Assembly: GCA_964454005.1 (NCBI GenBank)
Contig: CAYVQE010000012.1
Location: 17,423-81,422 of the forward strand
Direction of reading: 5' to 3'
Source of the DNA: CAYVQE01 sp964454005
GTDB taxonomy: Bacteria; Myxococcota; B64-G9
Length of the DNA: 64,000 nt
Both the position numbers and the translations under genes were made by a program. Of the stretch, positions 16,017 to 24,475 are shown piece by piece. Below the pieces are notes generated by a model. It worked only from the letters and a program-made list of their open reading frames with translations. It made no database searches and had not been told where the DNA came from. The first letter of the stretch is position 1, and each line of letters begins with the position of its first letter.

Positions 16017-16877
16017 ATGATCCCCAACGCGAAGATTTGCCTCTATCCCAAGGACCCGGCCGAGGCGGTGCGGGTGCTGGCCGACTGCGGCCCCCGGGCC
16101 CTGATCCTGGCCGGCGGGACCTCGGCCGCGCTGAGCCGCGATGCCCGGATCGATACGCTGGTGGACCTGACGCGCATGGGCTGTGACCGCATCGAGCGCG
16201 ATGGCGACGCCTGGGTGATCGGCTGCAATGCCCGCCTGACCGCGCTGGCCCGCCACTCCGGCCTGCGAGAGGTGGCCGGCGGGGCCCTGGCTGATGCAGC
16301 GGCCGCGGTGGGCAGCCGGGCGATCCGCAACGCGGTGACCGTGGCCGGCAACCTGGTTCAGCTCTACCGCTGGTCGGACACGCCGGTGGCCCTGCTGGCC
16401 CTCGACGCCCGAGTCGACCTGTTGGGGCCCGACGGTGCGCGCAGCCTGGGCATCGACGAGCTGCTGGCCCGGCATCCGCGCCAGGTGCTCGCCCCGGCCG
16501 AGCTGGTGCTGGCGGTGCGCATACCGGCGATCGCGGATCGGGCCGGGGCCTTTGTCAAGCTCGCCCGCACCGAGGTCGACTACTCGGTGGTCGACGCGGC
16601 CGTGGCCCTGGACCGCGAGGACGACCGCATCGCAGCGGCCCGGGTGGTGATCGGCGGTGCCCGCGGGCGACCGTTCCGCGCCACCGGCGCCGAGCAGGTG
16701 TTGACCGGCCGGCGACCCGGCCCGGCGCGCCTGGCCGCGGCGGCGGTCGCCGCACGCGACGAGACGCGCGCCATTCCGGACGCCCGCACCTCGGTGGCCT
16801 ACCGGCAGCGCATGGTCGAGGTGGTGGTGCGCCGCGCGCTGCAGCGCGCGCTGGACCGCCGGGAGGAAGGACGATGA
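16017..16877 (+). CDS. Xanthine dehydrogenase family, FAD-binding subunit
   Basis: 286 aa. It carries electrons from the Mo/Fe-S subunits to FAD. The FAD-binding N-terminal part contains LILAGGTSAAL (pyrophosphate loop) and NAVTVAGNLVQ, followed by the CO-dehydrogenase flavoprotein C-terminal domain. The ATG at 16017 is preferred because AAAGGA lies upstream and the protein then begins at the expected IPNAKICLYPKDPAEAVRVL; a TTG at 15960 would add 19 residues. Its stop overlaps the next start (ATGA), so translation is coupled with the Fe-S subunit. Confidence 0.88.
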   Translation: MIPNAKICLYPKDPAEAVRVLADCGPRALILAGGTSAALSRDARIDTLVDLTRMGCDRIERDGDAWVIGCNARLTALARHSGLREVAGGALADAAAAVGSRAIRNAVTVAGNLVQLYRWSDTPVALLALDARVDLLGPDGARSLGIDELLARHPRQVLAPAELVLAVRIPAIADRAGAFVKLARTEVDYSVVDAAVALDREDDRIAAARVVIGGARGRPFRATGAEQVLTGRRPGPARLAAAAVAARDETRAIPDARTSVAYRQRMVEVVVRRALQRALDRREEGR

Positions 16878-17338
16878 TGGAGATTCAGGTCAAGGTCAAC
16901 GGCCGCCTCGAGACCTGGCAGGAGGCCCCGGGGCGTATCCTGCTCGACGCGTTGCGCGAGCGCGGCTGCACTTCGGTCAAGCACGGCTGCGGCGAGGGCG
17001 ACTGCGGTGCCTGCACGGTGCTGCTCGACGGCCAGGCGGTGCGTGCCTGCTTGCTGGTGGTCGGCCAGGTGGCCGATCGCGAGCTGACCACCGCCGAGGG
17101 GCTCGGGCGCCCGGATGCGCCGCATCCGCTGCAGCAAGCCTTCGTCGAATGCGGCGCCGTGCAGTGCGGCTTCTGTACGCCGGGCATGTTGTTGTCGGCC
17201 AAGAGCCTGCTGGCCGAGACGCCCCGACCCACCCGCGAGCAGGTGCGCGAGGTGCTGGACGGCAACCTGTGCCGCTGCACCGGTTACAAGAAGATCATCG
17301 AAGCGGTCGAGTTGGCCGCCGAGAGGATGAACCGATGA
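16874..17338 (+). CDS. Xanthine dehydrogenase family, [2Fe-2S] subunit
   Basis: 154 aa small subunit with two [2Fe-2S] clusters. The plant-ferredoxin-type cluster is HGCGEGDCGACTVLLDG plus a later Cys (RACL). The second, helical cluster is CGFCTPGM with CRCTGY. Both motifs are complete. It is overlapped by 4 nt at both ends: ATGA with the FAD subunit upstream and with the Mo subunit downstream. The small-subunit order FAD, Fe-S, Mo matches many bacterial aerobic-type xanthine or CO dehydrogenase operons. Confidence 0.92.
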   Translation: MMEIQVKVNGRLETWQEAPGRILLDALRERGCTSVKHGCGEGDCGACTVLLDGQAVRACLLVVGQVADRELTTAEGLGRPDAPHPLQQAFVECGAVQCGFCTPGMLLSAKSLLAETPRPTREQVREVLDGNLCRCTGYKKIIEAVELAAERMNR

Positions 17339-19665
17339 GCCCGAAGCGCGCGTTTTCGGTGGTCGGCAAGCCGCTGGCCAAGATCGATTCGCTGGCCTTG
17401 ACCCAGGGGGCCAAGCTGTTCGTAGCCGATGATCTGCCGGCCGGAACCCTGGTGGCCAAGATGCTGCGCAGCCCGCACGCCCACGCCCGCATCCGCGCCA
17501 TCGACACCAGTCGGGCCGAAGCCCTGCCCGGGGTCCACGCGGTGCTGCACCACGGCAATACGCCGCGGGTGATGCGCACAACCGCCGGCCAGGGGGCGCC
17601 CGAGCCCTCGCCCTACGACTTCACCACCTTCGACGCCAAGGTGCGCTTCGTCGGCGATCGGGTGGCCGCGGTGGCGGCCGATAGCGCGGCCGCGGCCGAG
17701 GAGGCCCTGCGGCTGATCGAGGTCGACTACGAGGTGCTCGAACCGGTGCTCGAGGTGCGCCGGGCCCGCGATTCCGGGGCGCCGGTGATCCACGACGAGC
17801 CCGACTGCAAGGCGGTCATTCCGGTGCCCTACGATCCGAAGACCAACCTGGCCTCGCATGTGGACATGGTGGTCGGTGATCCGGCCGCGGGGTACGCCGA
17901 GGCGGACGTGGTGTTGGACCGCGAGTACGAATGCCATTACAGCCAGCACACCCCGATCGAGACCCACGTCTGTCTGGCCGAGCCGCTGGCCGACGGCCGC
18001 CTGCGGCTGACCACCTCGACCCAGGTGCCCTTCCACGCGCGGCGCATCGTGGCCCAGGCGCTGGAATGGCCGGTGTCGCGGCTGCACGTGGTCAAGCCGC
18101 GGATCGGCGGCGGCTTCGGGGCCAAGCAGGAGGTGCTGATCGAGGATGTGACCGCCCTGCTGGCGGTGCGCAGCGGCCGGCCGGTGTTGTTCGAGCTGAG
18201 CCGGGCCGAGGAGTTTCTCAGCCGCACCCGCCATCCGATGGTGGTGCGGCTGAAGACCGGCGCCAAACGCGATGGCAGCCTGACCGCGGTCGAGATGGAC
18301 GTGCTGTCCAACACCGGAGCTTACGGCACCCACGCCCTGACCGTGTCGTGCAACTGCGGTTCGAAGGTACTGCCGCTGTATCGGTGGCCGAACATCGGTT
18401 TCGTGGCCGATGCGGTCTATACCAACCTGCCGGTCGGCGGCGCCTACCGCGGCTACGGGGCCACCCAGGCCTACATCGCCATGGAGATCCAGATGGATGA
18501 GCTGGCCGAGGCCCTCGGCTTCGAACCGCTGGCGTTCAGGCGGCAGAACATCATCCGCCGGGGCGAGACCTCGCCGGTGTTCAAGGCCCTCGGCGAGGGC
18601 ACCGAAGGGGTCGATCAGAGCATCGACTCCATCGGTCTGGAGCGCTGCATGCGCGAAGGTGCCCGGGCCATCGACTGGAAGCGCCGGCGCGGCCGTCCCG
18701 GCCGCGGTCCGATCAAGCGCGGTCTGGGCATGTGCTCTCTGATGCAGGGCTCGTCGATTCCCGAGGTGGACATGGGGGCGGCCTCGATCAAGCTCAACGA
18801 GGACGGTTCGTTCAATCTGTTGGTCGGCGCCACCGATCTGGGCACCGGCTCGGATACGGTGCTGGCCCAGATCGCGGCCGAGACCCTGGGCGTCGAACTC
18901 GGGCGCATCCTGGTGCGTTCCTCGGACACCGATCTGACCCCGTTCGATGTCGGCGCCTACGCCTCCTCGACGACCTATCTGAGCGGCGAGGCGGTGCGCA
19001 AGGCGGCGCGCGAGGCGGCGCGCCAGATCCGCAAGGTGGCCGCCGAGATGCTGCAGCGGTCGAGCCGGGGCCTCAAGCTGGCCGGCGGTCGGGTGGAGGC
19101 GCCCGACGGTGCCGCCGTGACGCTGGAGCGCATCGCCCTGCGCACCCTGTACGAGACGGATCAGCACCAGATCGCTGCGGTGGCCTCGCACGTGACCCAC
19201 AAGAGCCCACCCCCGTTCGCCGCCCATTTCGTCGAGGTCGAGGTGGACACCGAGACGGGCCTGGTGCGGGTGGTCAAGTACGTCAGCGCCACCGACTGCG
19301 GCACCGCCATCAACCCGCAGCTGGCCGAGGGCCAGGTCGAAGGCGCGGTGCTCAACGGCATTTCCTATGCACTCTGCGAGGAGTACATGTTCGACGACAA
19401 GGGGCGGATGAAGAATCCCTCCTTGGGCCAGTACAAGATCTTTTCCACCCGCGACCTGCCGGAGCTGGTCACCATCCTGGTGCCGACCTACGAGAAGAGC
19501 GGGCCTTACGGCGCCAAGAGCGTGTCGGAGATCGGCATCAACGGCCCGGCCCCGGCCATTTCCAACGCCATCTACGACGCGGTCGGGGTGCGCCTGCGCA
19601 CCACCCCCTACACGCCGGAGCGCGTGCTGGCGGCGCTGGACGCTGCCGAGAGCGCCGAACGATGA
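17335..19665 (+). CDS. Xanthine dehydrogenase family, molybdopterin-binding subunit
   Basis: 776 aa catalytic subunit carrying the molybdenum cofactor. Moco-binding stretches are IGGGFGAKQEV (about residue 260), GGAYRGYGATQAYIAMEIQM (about 365-385) and GATDLGTGSDTV. The catalytic-Glu loop appears as GAKSVSEIGINGPAPAI near residue 725, equivalent to the GAKGVGEPP region of xanthine dehydrogenases. The AYRGYGATQ form resembles purine-hydroxylase subunits more than CO dehydrogenase. With the adjacent deaminase, purine oxidation is the best guess; other N-heterocycles are possible. Start and stop overlap the neighbouring genes by 4 nt. It needs Moco, whose synthesis genes lie at 51.4-53.3 kb. Confidence 0.9.
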   Translation: MSPKRAFSVVGKPLAKIDSLALTQGAKLFVADDLPAGTLVAKMLRSPHAHARIRAIDTSRAEALPGVHAVLHHGNTPRVMRTTAGQGAPEPSPYDFTTFDAKVRFVGDRVAAVAADSAAAAEEALRLIEVDYEVLEPVLEVRRARDSGAPVIHDEPDCKAVIPVPYDPKTNLASHVDMVVGDPAAGYAEADVVLDREYECHYSQHTPIETHVCLAEPLADGRLRLTTSTQVPFHARRIVAQALEWPVSRLHVVKPRIGGGFGAKQEVLIEDVTALLAVRSGRPVLFELSRAEEFLSRTRHPMVVRLKTGAKRDGSLTAVEMDVLSNTGAYGTHALTVSCNCGSKVLPLYRWPNIGFVADAVYTNLPVGGAYRGYGATQAYIAMEIQMDELAEALGFEPLAFRRQNIIRRGETSPVFKALGEGTEGVDQSIDSIGLERCMREGARAIDWKRRRGRPGRGPIKRGLGMCSLMQGSSIPEVDMGAASIKLNEDGSFNLLVGATDLGTGSDTVLAQIAAETLGVELGRILVRSSDTDLTPFDVGAYASSTTYLSGEAVRKAAREAARQIRKVAAEMLQRSSRGLKLAGGRVEAPDGAAVTLERIALRTLYETDQHQIAAVASHVTHKSPPPFAAHFVEVEVDTETGLVRVVKYVSATDCGTAINPQLAEGQVEGAVLNGISYALCEEYMFDDKGRMKNPSLGQYKIFSTRDLPELVTILVPTYEKSGPYGAKSVSEIGINGPAPAISNAIYDAVGVRLRTTPYTPERVLAALDAAESAER

Positions 19666-21356
19666 CGGCGGCGGGGCGGCGGAATCCGGCCGCGCTGGAG
19701 GCGGAGCGCTTCGACCTGGCCGTCATCGGCGGCGGCATCTCCGGCGCCTGCCTGGCCTGGGACGCCTGCCTGCGCGGTCTGCGGGTAGCCCTGGTGGAGC
19801 AGAACGACTTCGGCTCGGCCACCTCCTCGGCCACCTCCAAGCTGATCCATGGCGGTTTGCGCTACCTGAAAAATGGTGAGATCGGCCTGGTGCGCGAGTC
19901 GCTGCGCGAGCGGCGGATCCTGCAGGGCATCGCCCCGCACCTGGTCTGGCCCTTGCCTTTCCTGATTCCTACCTACCCCAAGGGCAACACCAAGTGGCTG
20001 ATCCGGGCCGGTATGCTGGCCTACGATACCCTGTCGTTCGACCGCAACCGAGGCATGGATCTTGATCACCGCATGCCGCACCACCGCTGGCTCTCGCCGG
20101 CCGAGGCGCTGGCGGCCGAGCCGGCGGTGCAGCGCAAAGGGCTGACCGGCGGTGCCGTCTACTACGACGGCCAGTGCAATCCGGACCGGCTGACTCTGGA
20201 GTTTTTGCTCGGCGCCCGGGCGCTGGGCGCGGTGTGCATCAACTACGCCCGCGTCGGCGCGGCGACCCGGCGCGCTGACGGCGGGCTGTCGCTGGCGGTC
20301 CAGGATCGGATCGACGGCAGGGAGCGCGAGTTGGCCGCACGGATGGTGGTCAACACCGCCGGTCCCTGGGCCGATCAGGTCGATCACCTGTTCGGCACCG
20401 GTGAGGACGTGGCCCTGGTGCGCTCCAAGGGCATTCACCTGGTCACCCGGGCCCTGTGTCGCGATCACGCGCTGGTGCTCAGGACGCCGTCCGGGGCCCA
20501 CCTGTTCGTGATTCCCTGGCGCGGCCACAGCTTGATCGGCACCACCGACACCCGCTACGAAGGTCCGGTGTCGGAACTCGGCGTGACCGCCGCCGACATC
20601 GAGCAGTTTCTGGCCGAGATCAACGGCGCCGTGCCCGACGCCGGGCTGGCGCCCGACGACGTGCTGTTCTGCTACGCGGGCGTGCGCCCGCTGGTCGAAC
20701 AGGATACGCAGGTCTACCAGGCATCGCGCCGTTACGAGATCGTCGACCACCACCGCCGCGGTCATCGCGGCCTGCTGGCGGCGGTCGGCGGCAAGTACAC
20801 CACCTCGCGCAACCTGGCCGAGAAGCTCACCGATCGGCTGCTGCTCTACCTCGACCGGCCGGCGGTGCGCTGCATGACCGCCGAGCGCCTGTTGCCCGGC
20901 GGGATGACCGGCCGCTTCGAGGACTTCGTCCAGGCGCAGCTGCGCGAGCAGGCCGGCCGGCTGCCGCCCGAACACCTCGAACACTTGGTGCGCACCTACG
21001 GCGCCCGCTACAACCAGGTACTGGCCCTGGCCGGCGATCGGCCCGAACTCGGCGAGCCGGTGGCCGAGGACCGGCCGGAGATCCTGGCCGAGGTCGCCTT
21101 CGCAGTCGAACGCGAGCAGGCGCTGACCCTGTGCGATGTCCTGTTGCGGCGGACCGACATCGGCACCCTGGGCCATCCCGGCGGGCCCGCCGTCGACCGG
21201 CTGGCCGGTTTGATGGCGGCGCAGCTCGGCTGGGACGCCGGACGCACCGCGCGCGAGAAGGACACCTTCGCCGCGCGCGTCTGCGGAGCGCCGGAGCACC
21301 ATTTCGAGCGCCAGCAGCCGGCCGGCGCGCCGGTGGGCGGCGCGAATGGCGGCTGA
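19662..21356 (+). CDS. glpD: FAD-dependent glycerol-3-phosphate dehydrogenase
   Basis: 564 aa. Converts glycerol-3-phosphate to dihydroxyacetone phosphate and passes electrons to quinone at the inner membrane. The dinucleotide-binding motif GGGISGAC starts at residue 23; the signature SSATSKLIHGGLRYLK follows, as does the GlpD-specific C-terminal helical domain (about 400-540). The ATG at 19662 overlaps the stop of the Mo subunit by 4 nt, so it is cotranslated with the molybdoenzyme operon. That is an unusual neighbour, since glycerol catabolism has no obvious link to purine oxidation. The usual glpF and glpK partners are absent. Confidence 0.9.
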   Translation: MTAAGRRNPAALEAERFDLAVIGGGISGACLAWDACLRGLRVALVEQNDFGSATSSATSKLIHGGLRYLKNGEIGLVRESLRERRILQGIAPHLVWPLPFLIPTYPKGNTKWLIRAGMLAYDTLSFDRNRGMDLDHRMPHHRWLSPAEALAAEPAVQRKGLTGGAVYYDGQCNPDRLTLEFLLGARALGAVCINYARVGAATRRADGGLSLAVQDRIDGRERELAARMVVNTAGPWADQVDHLFGTGEDVALVRSKGIHLVTRALCRDHALVLRTPSGAHLFVIPWRGHSLIGTTDTRYEGPVSELGVTAADIEQFLAEINGAVPDAGLAPDDVLFCYAGVRPLVEQDTQVYQASRRYEIVDHHRRGHRGLLAAVGGKYTTSRNLAEKLTDRLLLYLDRPAVRCMTAERLLPGGMTGRFEDFVQAQLREQAGRLPPEHLEHLVRTYGARYNQVLALAGDRPELGEPVAEDRPEILAEVAFAVEREQALTLCDVLLRRTDIGTLGHPGGPAVDRLAGLMAAQLGWDAGRTAREKDTFAARVCGAPEHHFERQQPAGAPVGGANGG

Positions 21357-21363
21357 CTGTCGT

Positions 21364-21391
21364 TTGACAGCGGCTGTCAGTTGGGTATACT
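21364..21391 (+). promoter_or_regulatory. TetR-gene promoter, apparently leaderless, with operator-like palindromes
   Basis: TTGACA (21364-21369), a 16-nt spacer and TATACT (21386-21391). The -10 ends 7 nt before the ATG at 21398, so transcription should start at or next to the initiation codon. TGACAG-CGG-CTGTCA (21365-21379) is a perfect 6-bp-arm inverted repeat covering the -35 and spacer. An overlapping TGTC-GTTT-GACA begins at 21358. Their placement suits autorepression by the encoded regulator. Confidence 0.7.
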
Positions 21392-21397
21392 CGGCCC

Positions 21398-21997
21398 ATG
21401 TCTTCCCGGTCGATCTCTCTTCGTGAGCGCAAGAAGGAGCGGACCCGCGTGCTGCTGGTCGAGACGGCCAACCGGCTGTTTCTCGAGGGCGGGTTCGAGA
21501 GCGTCACCGTGGACCGCATCACCGAGGAGGCCGGCGTCTCGCAGCGGACCTTCTTCCGCTACTTCCGCAGCAAGGAAGACGTGGTCTTCTCCAAGCATCC
21601 AAAGCGGCTCGCCCGATTCCGGCAGCTGCTGGCCGAGCAGCGCCAGCGGCGCCCGCCCGGCCGGGCGGTGCGCGCGGCGCTCGAGGCATTCGCCCTGGAG
21701 TATCAGCGGGCGCGGGAGGAGCTGTTGCACGAATGGCGGGTGGTGACCTCCTCGCCCCTGCTGATCGCCCGGGACGTGGAGCAGGATCTGGAGTTCGAGA
21801 CCGCCATCGCCGAGCTGTTGACCGACGGCCAGCCGGCCGGCGACGGCGCCGCGCGCCGGGCCCGCATTCTGGCCGGGGCGGTGTTCGGCGCGGTCCGGGC
21901 GACCATGCAGGAGTGGTACAGCGACGGTTGCCGCCAGGATCTGGTGCAGCTGGGCCGCGATGGCTTCCAGCTGGTCGACGGATTGCTCGGCGACTGA
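21398..21997 (+). CDS. TetR-family transcriptional regulator
   Basis: 199 aa. The N-terminal helix-turn-helix domain has the typical ending GVSQRTFFRYFRSKEDVVF (about residues 44-62), followed by an all-helical ligand-binding domain of no recognisable specificity (AefR/AcrR-like size). It lies 41 nt after glpD but has its own strong promoter with inverted repeats, so autoregulation is likely; control of the glpD/molybdoenzyme operon or of another locus cannot be decided here. No Shine-Dalgarno sequence is present, consistent with a leaderless message. Confidence 0.88.
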   Translation: MSSRSISLRERKKERTRVLLVETANRLFLEGGFESVTVDRITEEAGVSQRTFFRYFRSKEDVVFSKHPKRLARFRQLLAEQRQRRPPGRAVRAALEAFALEYQRAREELLHEWRVVTSSPLLIARDVEQDLEFETAIAELLTDGQPAGDGAARRARILAGAVFGAVRATMQEWYSDGCRQDLVQLGRDGFQLVDGLLGD

Positions 21998-22054
21998 CCG
22001 TTCGCTCCGCAGGTTCCGTTCGTTCCGGCTATGGGGTCCCGGGGGCGTTGCGTT

Positions 22055-23254
22055 TCAGACGTCCAGGTGGGCCGGAGGGACGTTGTACAGCCCCTTGATG
22101 ACCTCCTCGAAGTAATCGGGCAGGTAGCGGTTCCACAGCCGGATGGGCAGCACCGACAGCCGGGTGTGGCGCGAGACGGCGAAGGCGAACATGTACTCCA
22201 TCAGGTACTCGACGTTCTTGCTGAGGTGGCCCCGGTACTCCTGGCGCAGGCGCTGCTCGATGATGCGATCCTCGTGCATGCAGCGGCCGATCTCGGACTC
22301 CAGCATCTCCTGGTAATCCGACAGGATGACCTCGATGTTGATCTGCCTCTCGCCGCTGAGCACGAACTCGGTGTACTCTTCGTGCACCCGATCGCGTTCG
22401 ATGCCCCGCGACTGCATCAGAGCCAGCAGCGATTCGCTCAACGGCTGGCTCAGAATGGCTGCCTTATCGGGCCGATGGCGTACGATGATGTTGGTGGCGT
22501 TGTAGGTACCGGTGTGCGGCTCGACCTCGATCACCTCGCAGGCCGAGTCGGTGTAGAGCAGGTCCAGCACCCGCTGTTGGTCGGGTTCTTCCAGAATGAC
22601 CTTGATGCCGGCCACGTCGTTGATGGCCAGCTCCTCGTCGACCGGAATCGGGCGGTGGTGCTTGAGATCCTCCTGCATCCGCTTCTCCGCCCACAGGAAC
22701 TCGGCCAGCATGTGATCCGGCTCGGAGATCAGGTTCTTGCGCTGGATGCCCAGGGCCCGGGCGCGGTCGTCGGCCAGGGCCTCGGCGTGCAGCTTGATGG
22801 CCTCGAAGATGCGATCGATGATGCGCCGGGCCGACTTCTCCGCCAGCCGCCGCACCCGTTTGAGCCGGTTGGACCCGACGTACAAGCGGCCGCCGCCGTC
22901 GTCGGCGAAGAACAGGGTGCCGTGGAACGGGGTCTCGCGGTAGTACTGCTCGGGGTGGTCGTGGTAGTCGCGGATCAGCTGGCCGATGCGCCGGTTGCGG
23001 TAAGGCGGGTGGACGCAGATGGCGTCCTTGATCTCCGACTTGGTACGCGCGGTCTGGGTCACCAGCTGGGTGCGGTGCAGCGCGCCGAACAGCCAGAGCG
23101 AAAAACGATGCAGGCTGTGGCCGACGAAGGCGTTGTTGTAGTGCACTAGCCGCGTCAGCCGACCGGCGTCGCTGCTCATCAAATCGTTGTACATCCAGCG
23201 GCGGATGAGATCGAAGAACTCCGCCCGGTGCAGATAGCTGTTGACGTGGATCAT
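22055..23254 (-). CDS. Uncharacterised protein with RelA/SpoT-like stretch
   Basis: 399 aa, no signal peptide or membrane span. I do not recognise the family with certainty. Residues ~215-265 contain NDVAGIKVI followed about 30 residues later by EPHTGTYNATNIIV, echoing the DxxGxRI...GYxSxHxxV pattern of RelA/SpoT nucleotidyltransferases. About 50 residues further, INIEVILSDYQEMLESEIG followed by H resembles their ExQIRT...H region. A distant (p)ppGpp synthetase-like fold is therefore possible but unproven, and key catalytic residues are not clear. The start overlaps the stop of the PDZ lipoprotein gene by 4 nt (ATGA), so the two are translationally coupled. Confidence 0.6.
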   Translation of the reverse strand: MIHVNSYLHRAEFFDLIRRWMYNDLMSSDAGRLTRLVHYNNAFVGHSLHRFSLWLFGALHRTQLVTQTARTKSEIKDAICVHPPYRNRRIGQLIRDYHDHPEQYYRETPFHGTLFFADDGGGRLYVGSNRLKRVRRLAEKSARRIIDRIFEAIKLHAEALADDRARALGIQRKNLISEPDHMLAEFLWAEKRMQEDLKHHRPIPVDEELAINDVAGIKVILEEPDQQRVLDLLYTDSACEVIEVEPHTGTYNATNIIVRHRPDKAAILSQPLSESLLALMQSRGIERDRVHEEYTEFVLSGERQINIEVILSDYQEMLESEIGRCMHEDRIIEQRLRQEYRGHLSKNVEYLMEYMFAFAVSRHTRLSVLPIRLWNRYLPDYFEEVIKGLYNVPPAHLDV

Positions 23255-24417
23255 GGGACGGCGGGCCCGTGCTCGAGCTGCAGGCTGCTGCGGATGGCCT
23301 CCCAGCAGCGGGCCTTTCGGTCGGGGGGCAGGGGCGGGCCCGTCAGGGGCTCCGGGGTCTGCAGCGCATCCCGTGAGCGCAACCGCAGAACTTCATCTGG
23401 AAAGCGTGTCAGCCGTTCGGCGATCTGCTCCGGGCTCCAGCCCAGCAGGGGCTCGTCGCCGATGGCGTAGAAGCGCTGCCCCGGCCGCACCCCGGCGGCC
23501 GCGGCCGGCGAATCGGCGCAGACCTGCTCGACCTCCAGCACCCCGGCCGCGGGCAGGTAGCACCAGCTCAATCCCAGGGCCAGCTCCGGGCTGTCGGCCT
23601 GGCTGCAGATCTGGGGATCGAGCACCCGGCGCTCGATTTGCTCGCCGCTGGCGGCAGCGCCGCAGCGGCAGCGGATCTGGACGAAGGTGACCTGTCGCCG
23701 GCCGCCGTGGCGCACCAGCAGGGGCAAGGGCGCATCCTGGCAGGATTCGAGCCGGGCGATGCGCTCGGCCGCCGACAGCTCCGCGACCGGTTTGCCCGCC
23801 AGCGCGACCACGAGGCCCTGCTCGGGCGCACCGGCCTGGGCCAAGGGGCCTTCGTGCAAGGCGTCGATCCGGATGCCGCCCGGCTCGAGGTGCAGCTCGG
23901 CGCCCAGCAGTTTGCCGGCGTGCTCGATGGTCTGTTCGACCTCGCCCCGCGCCCGGGTGCGCGCGCGCTCAGCCGAGCGGATGGCCGCCTCGACCTCGAA
24001 ACGCTCGGCCACCGTCAGCCTATCGCCGTGCTGCTCCAGGTAAGCCTCCAGGCAGGCCTGGCGCGCGTCGCGCTCGGCGGTCGAGATGTTGAAGCAGCGA
24101 TCCAGCCCGCGCCGGAGTGCATGGGAGCGGTCGGCGGCCTGGCCCACCTTGCCGCGGATCTTGGCCATGTCCGCCGGGGTCAGCTCGGCGCGCTCGCGGG
24201 CCGCCGGGTCGGACTCGAAATGGCGCAGCAGCTGTTTCCAGCAGTGTCGGGCCTGGCTGGTCTGTTGGTCTTGCTCCAGATCCAGGCAGCGGCGCACCTG
24301 GGGATCCTGGTAGAACTTGTTCTCCTCGTTCTGCTGCACGTGGCTGGCGGCGCAACCCGCCAGCGCCAGCAGGCAGGCGATCGAGGCACCGATGGTTGTC
24401 AGATGGGCTGCAAACAC
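23251..24417 (-). CDS. PDZ-domain lipoprotein
   Basis: 388 aa. The N-terminus FAAHLTTIGASIACLLALAG plus Cys is a lipoprotein signal. A helical, charge-rich central region (about 30-165) is followed by two PDZ-like segments: IRIDALHEGPLAQAGAPEQG (~165-250) and VEQVCADSPAAAAGVRPGQR (~300-370). No protease domain is present, so it is probably an envelope adaptor. A GTG at 24417 with GGAGG five nt upstream is preferred; the open frame begins with another GTG at 24429 that would place the ribosome site inside the gene. Divergent from the SLT gene across about 60 nt and coupled to the RelA/SpoT-like gene downstream. Confidence 0.7.
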   Translation of the reverse strand: MFAAHLTTIGASIACLLALAGCAASHVQQNEENKFYQDPQVRRCLDLEQDQQTSQARHCWKQLLRHFESDPAARERAELTPADMAKIRGKVGQAADRSHALRRGLDRCFNISTAERDARQACLEAYLEQHGDRLTVAERFEVEAAIRSAERARTRARGEVEQTIEHAGKLLGAELHLEPGGIRIDALHEGPLAQAGAPEQGLVVALAGKPVAELSAAERIARLESCQDAPLPLLVRHGGRRQVTFVQIRCRCGAAASGEQIERRVLDPQICSQADSPELALGLSWCYLPAAGVLEVEQVCADSPAAAAGVRPGQRFYAIGDEPLLGWSPEQIAERLTRFPDEVLRLRSRDALQTPEPLTGPPLPPDRKARCWEAIRSSLQLEHGPAVP

Positions 24418-24439
24418 GCTGTCCTCCACAGGCCGAAGC

Positions 24440-24469
24440 TTGACGCTAAGCGTTGGTAGTCCCTATGCT
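24440..24469 (+). promoter_or_regulatory. Candidate leaderless promoter of the SLT gene with 11-bp palindrome
   Basis: TTGACG (24440-24445), an 18-nt spacer and TATGCT (24464-24469). The -10 ends 7 nt before the GTG at 24476, the same geometry as at 21398. ACGCT-A-AGCGT (24443-24453) is a perfect inverted repeat overlapping the -35 and could be an operator shared with the divergent lipoprotein gene. Confidence 0.55.
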
Positions 24470-24475
24470 ATCGCC

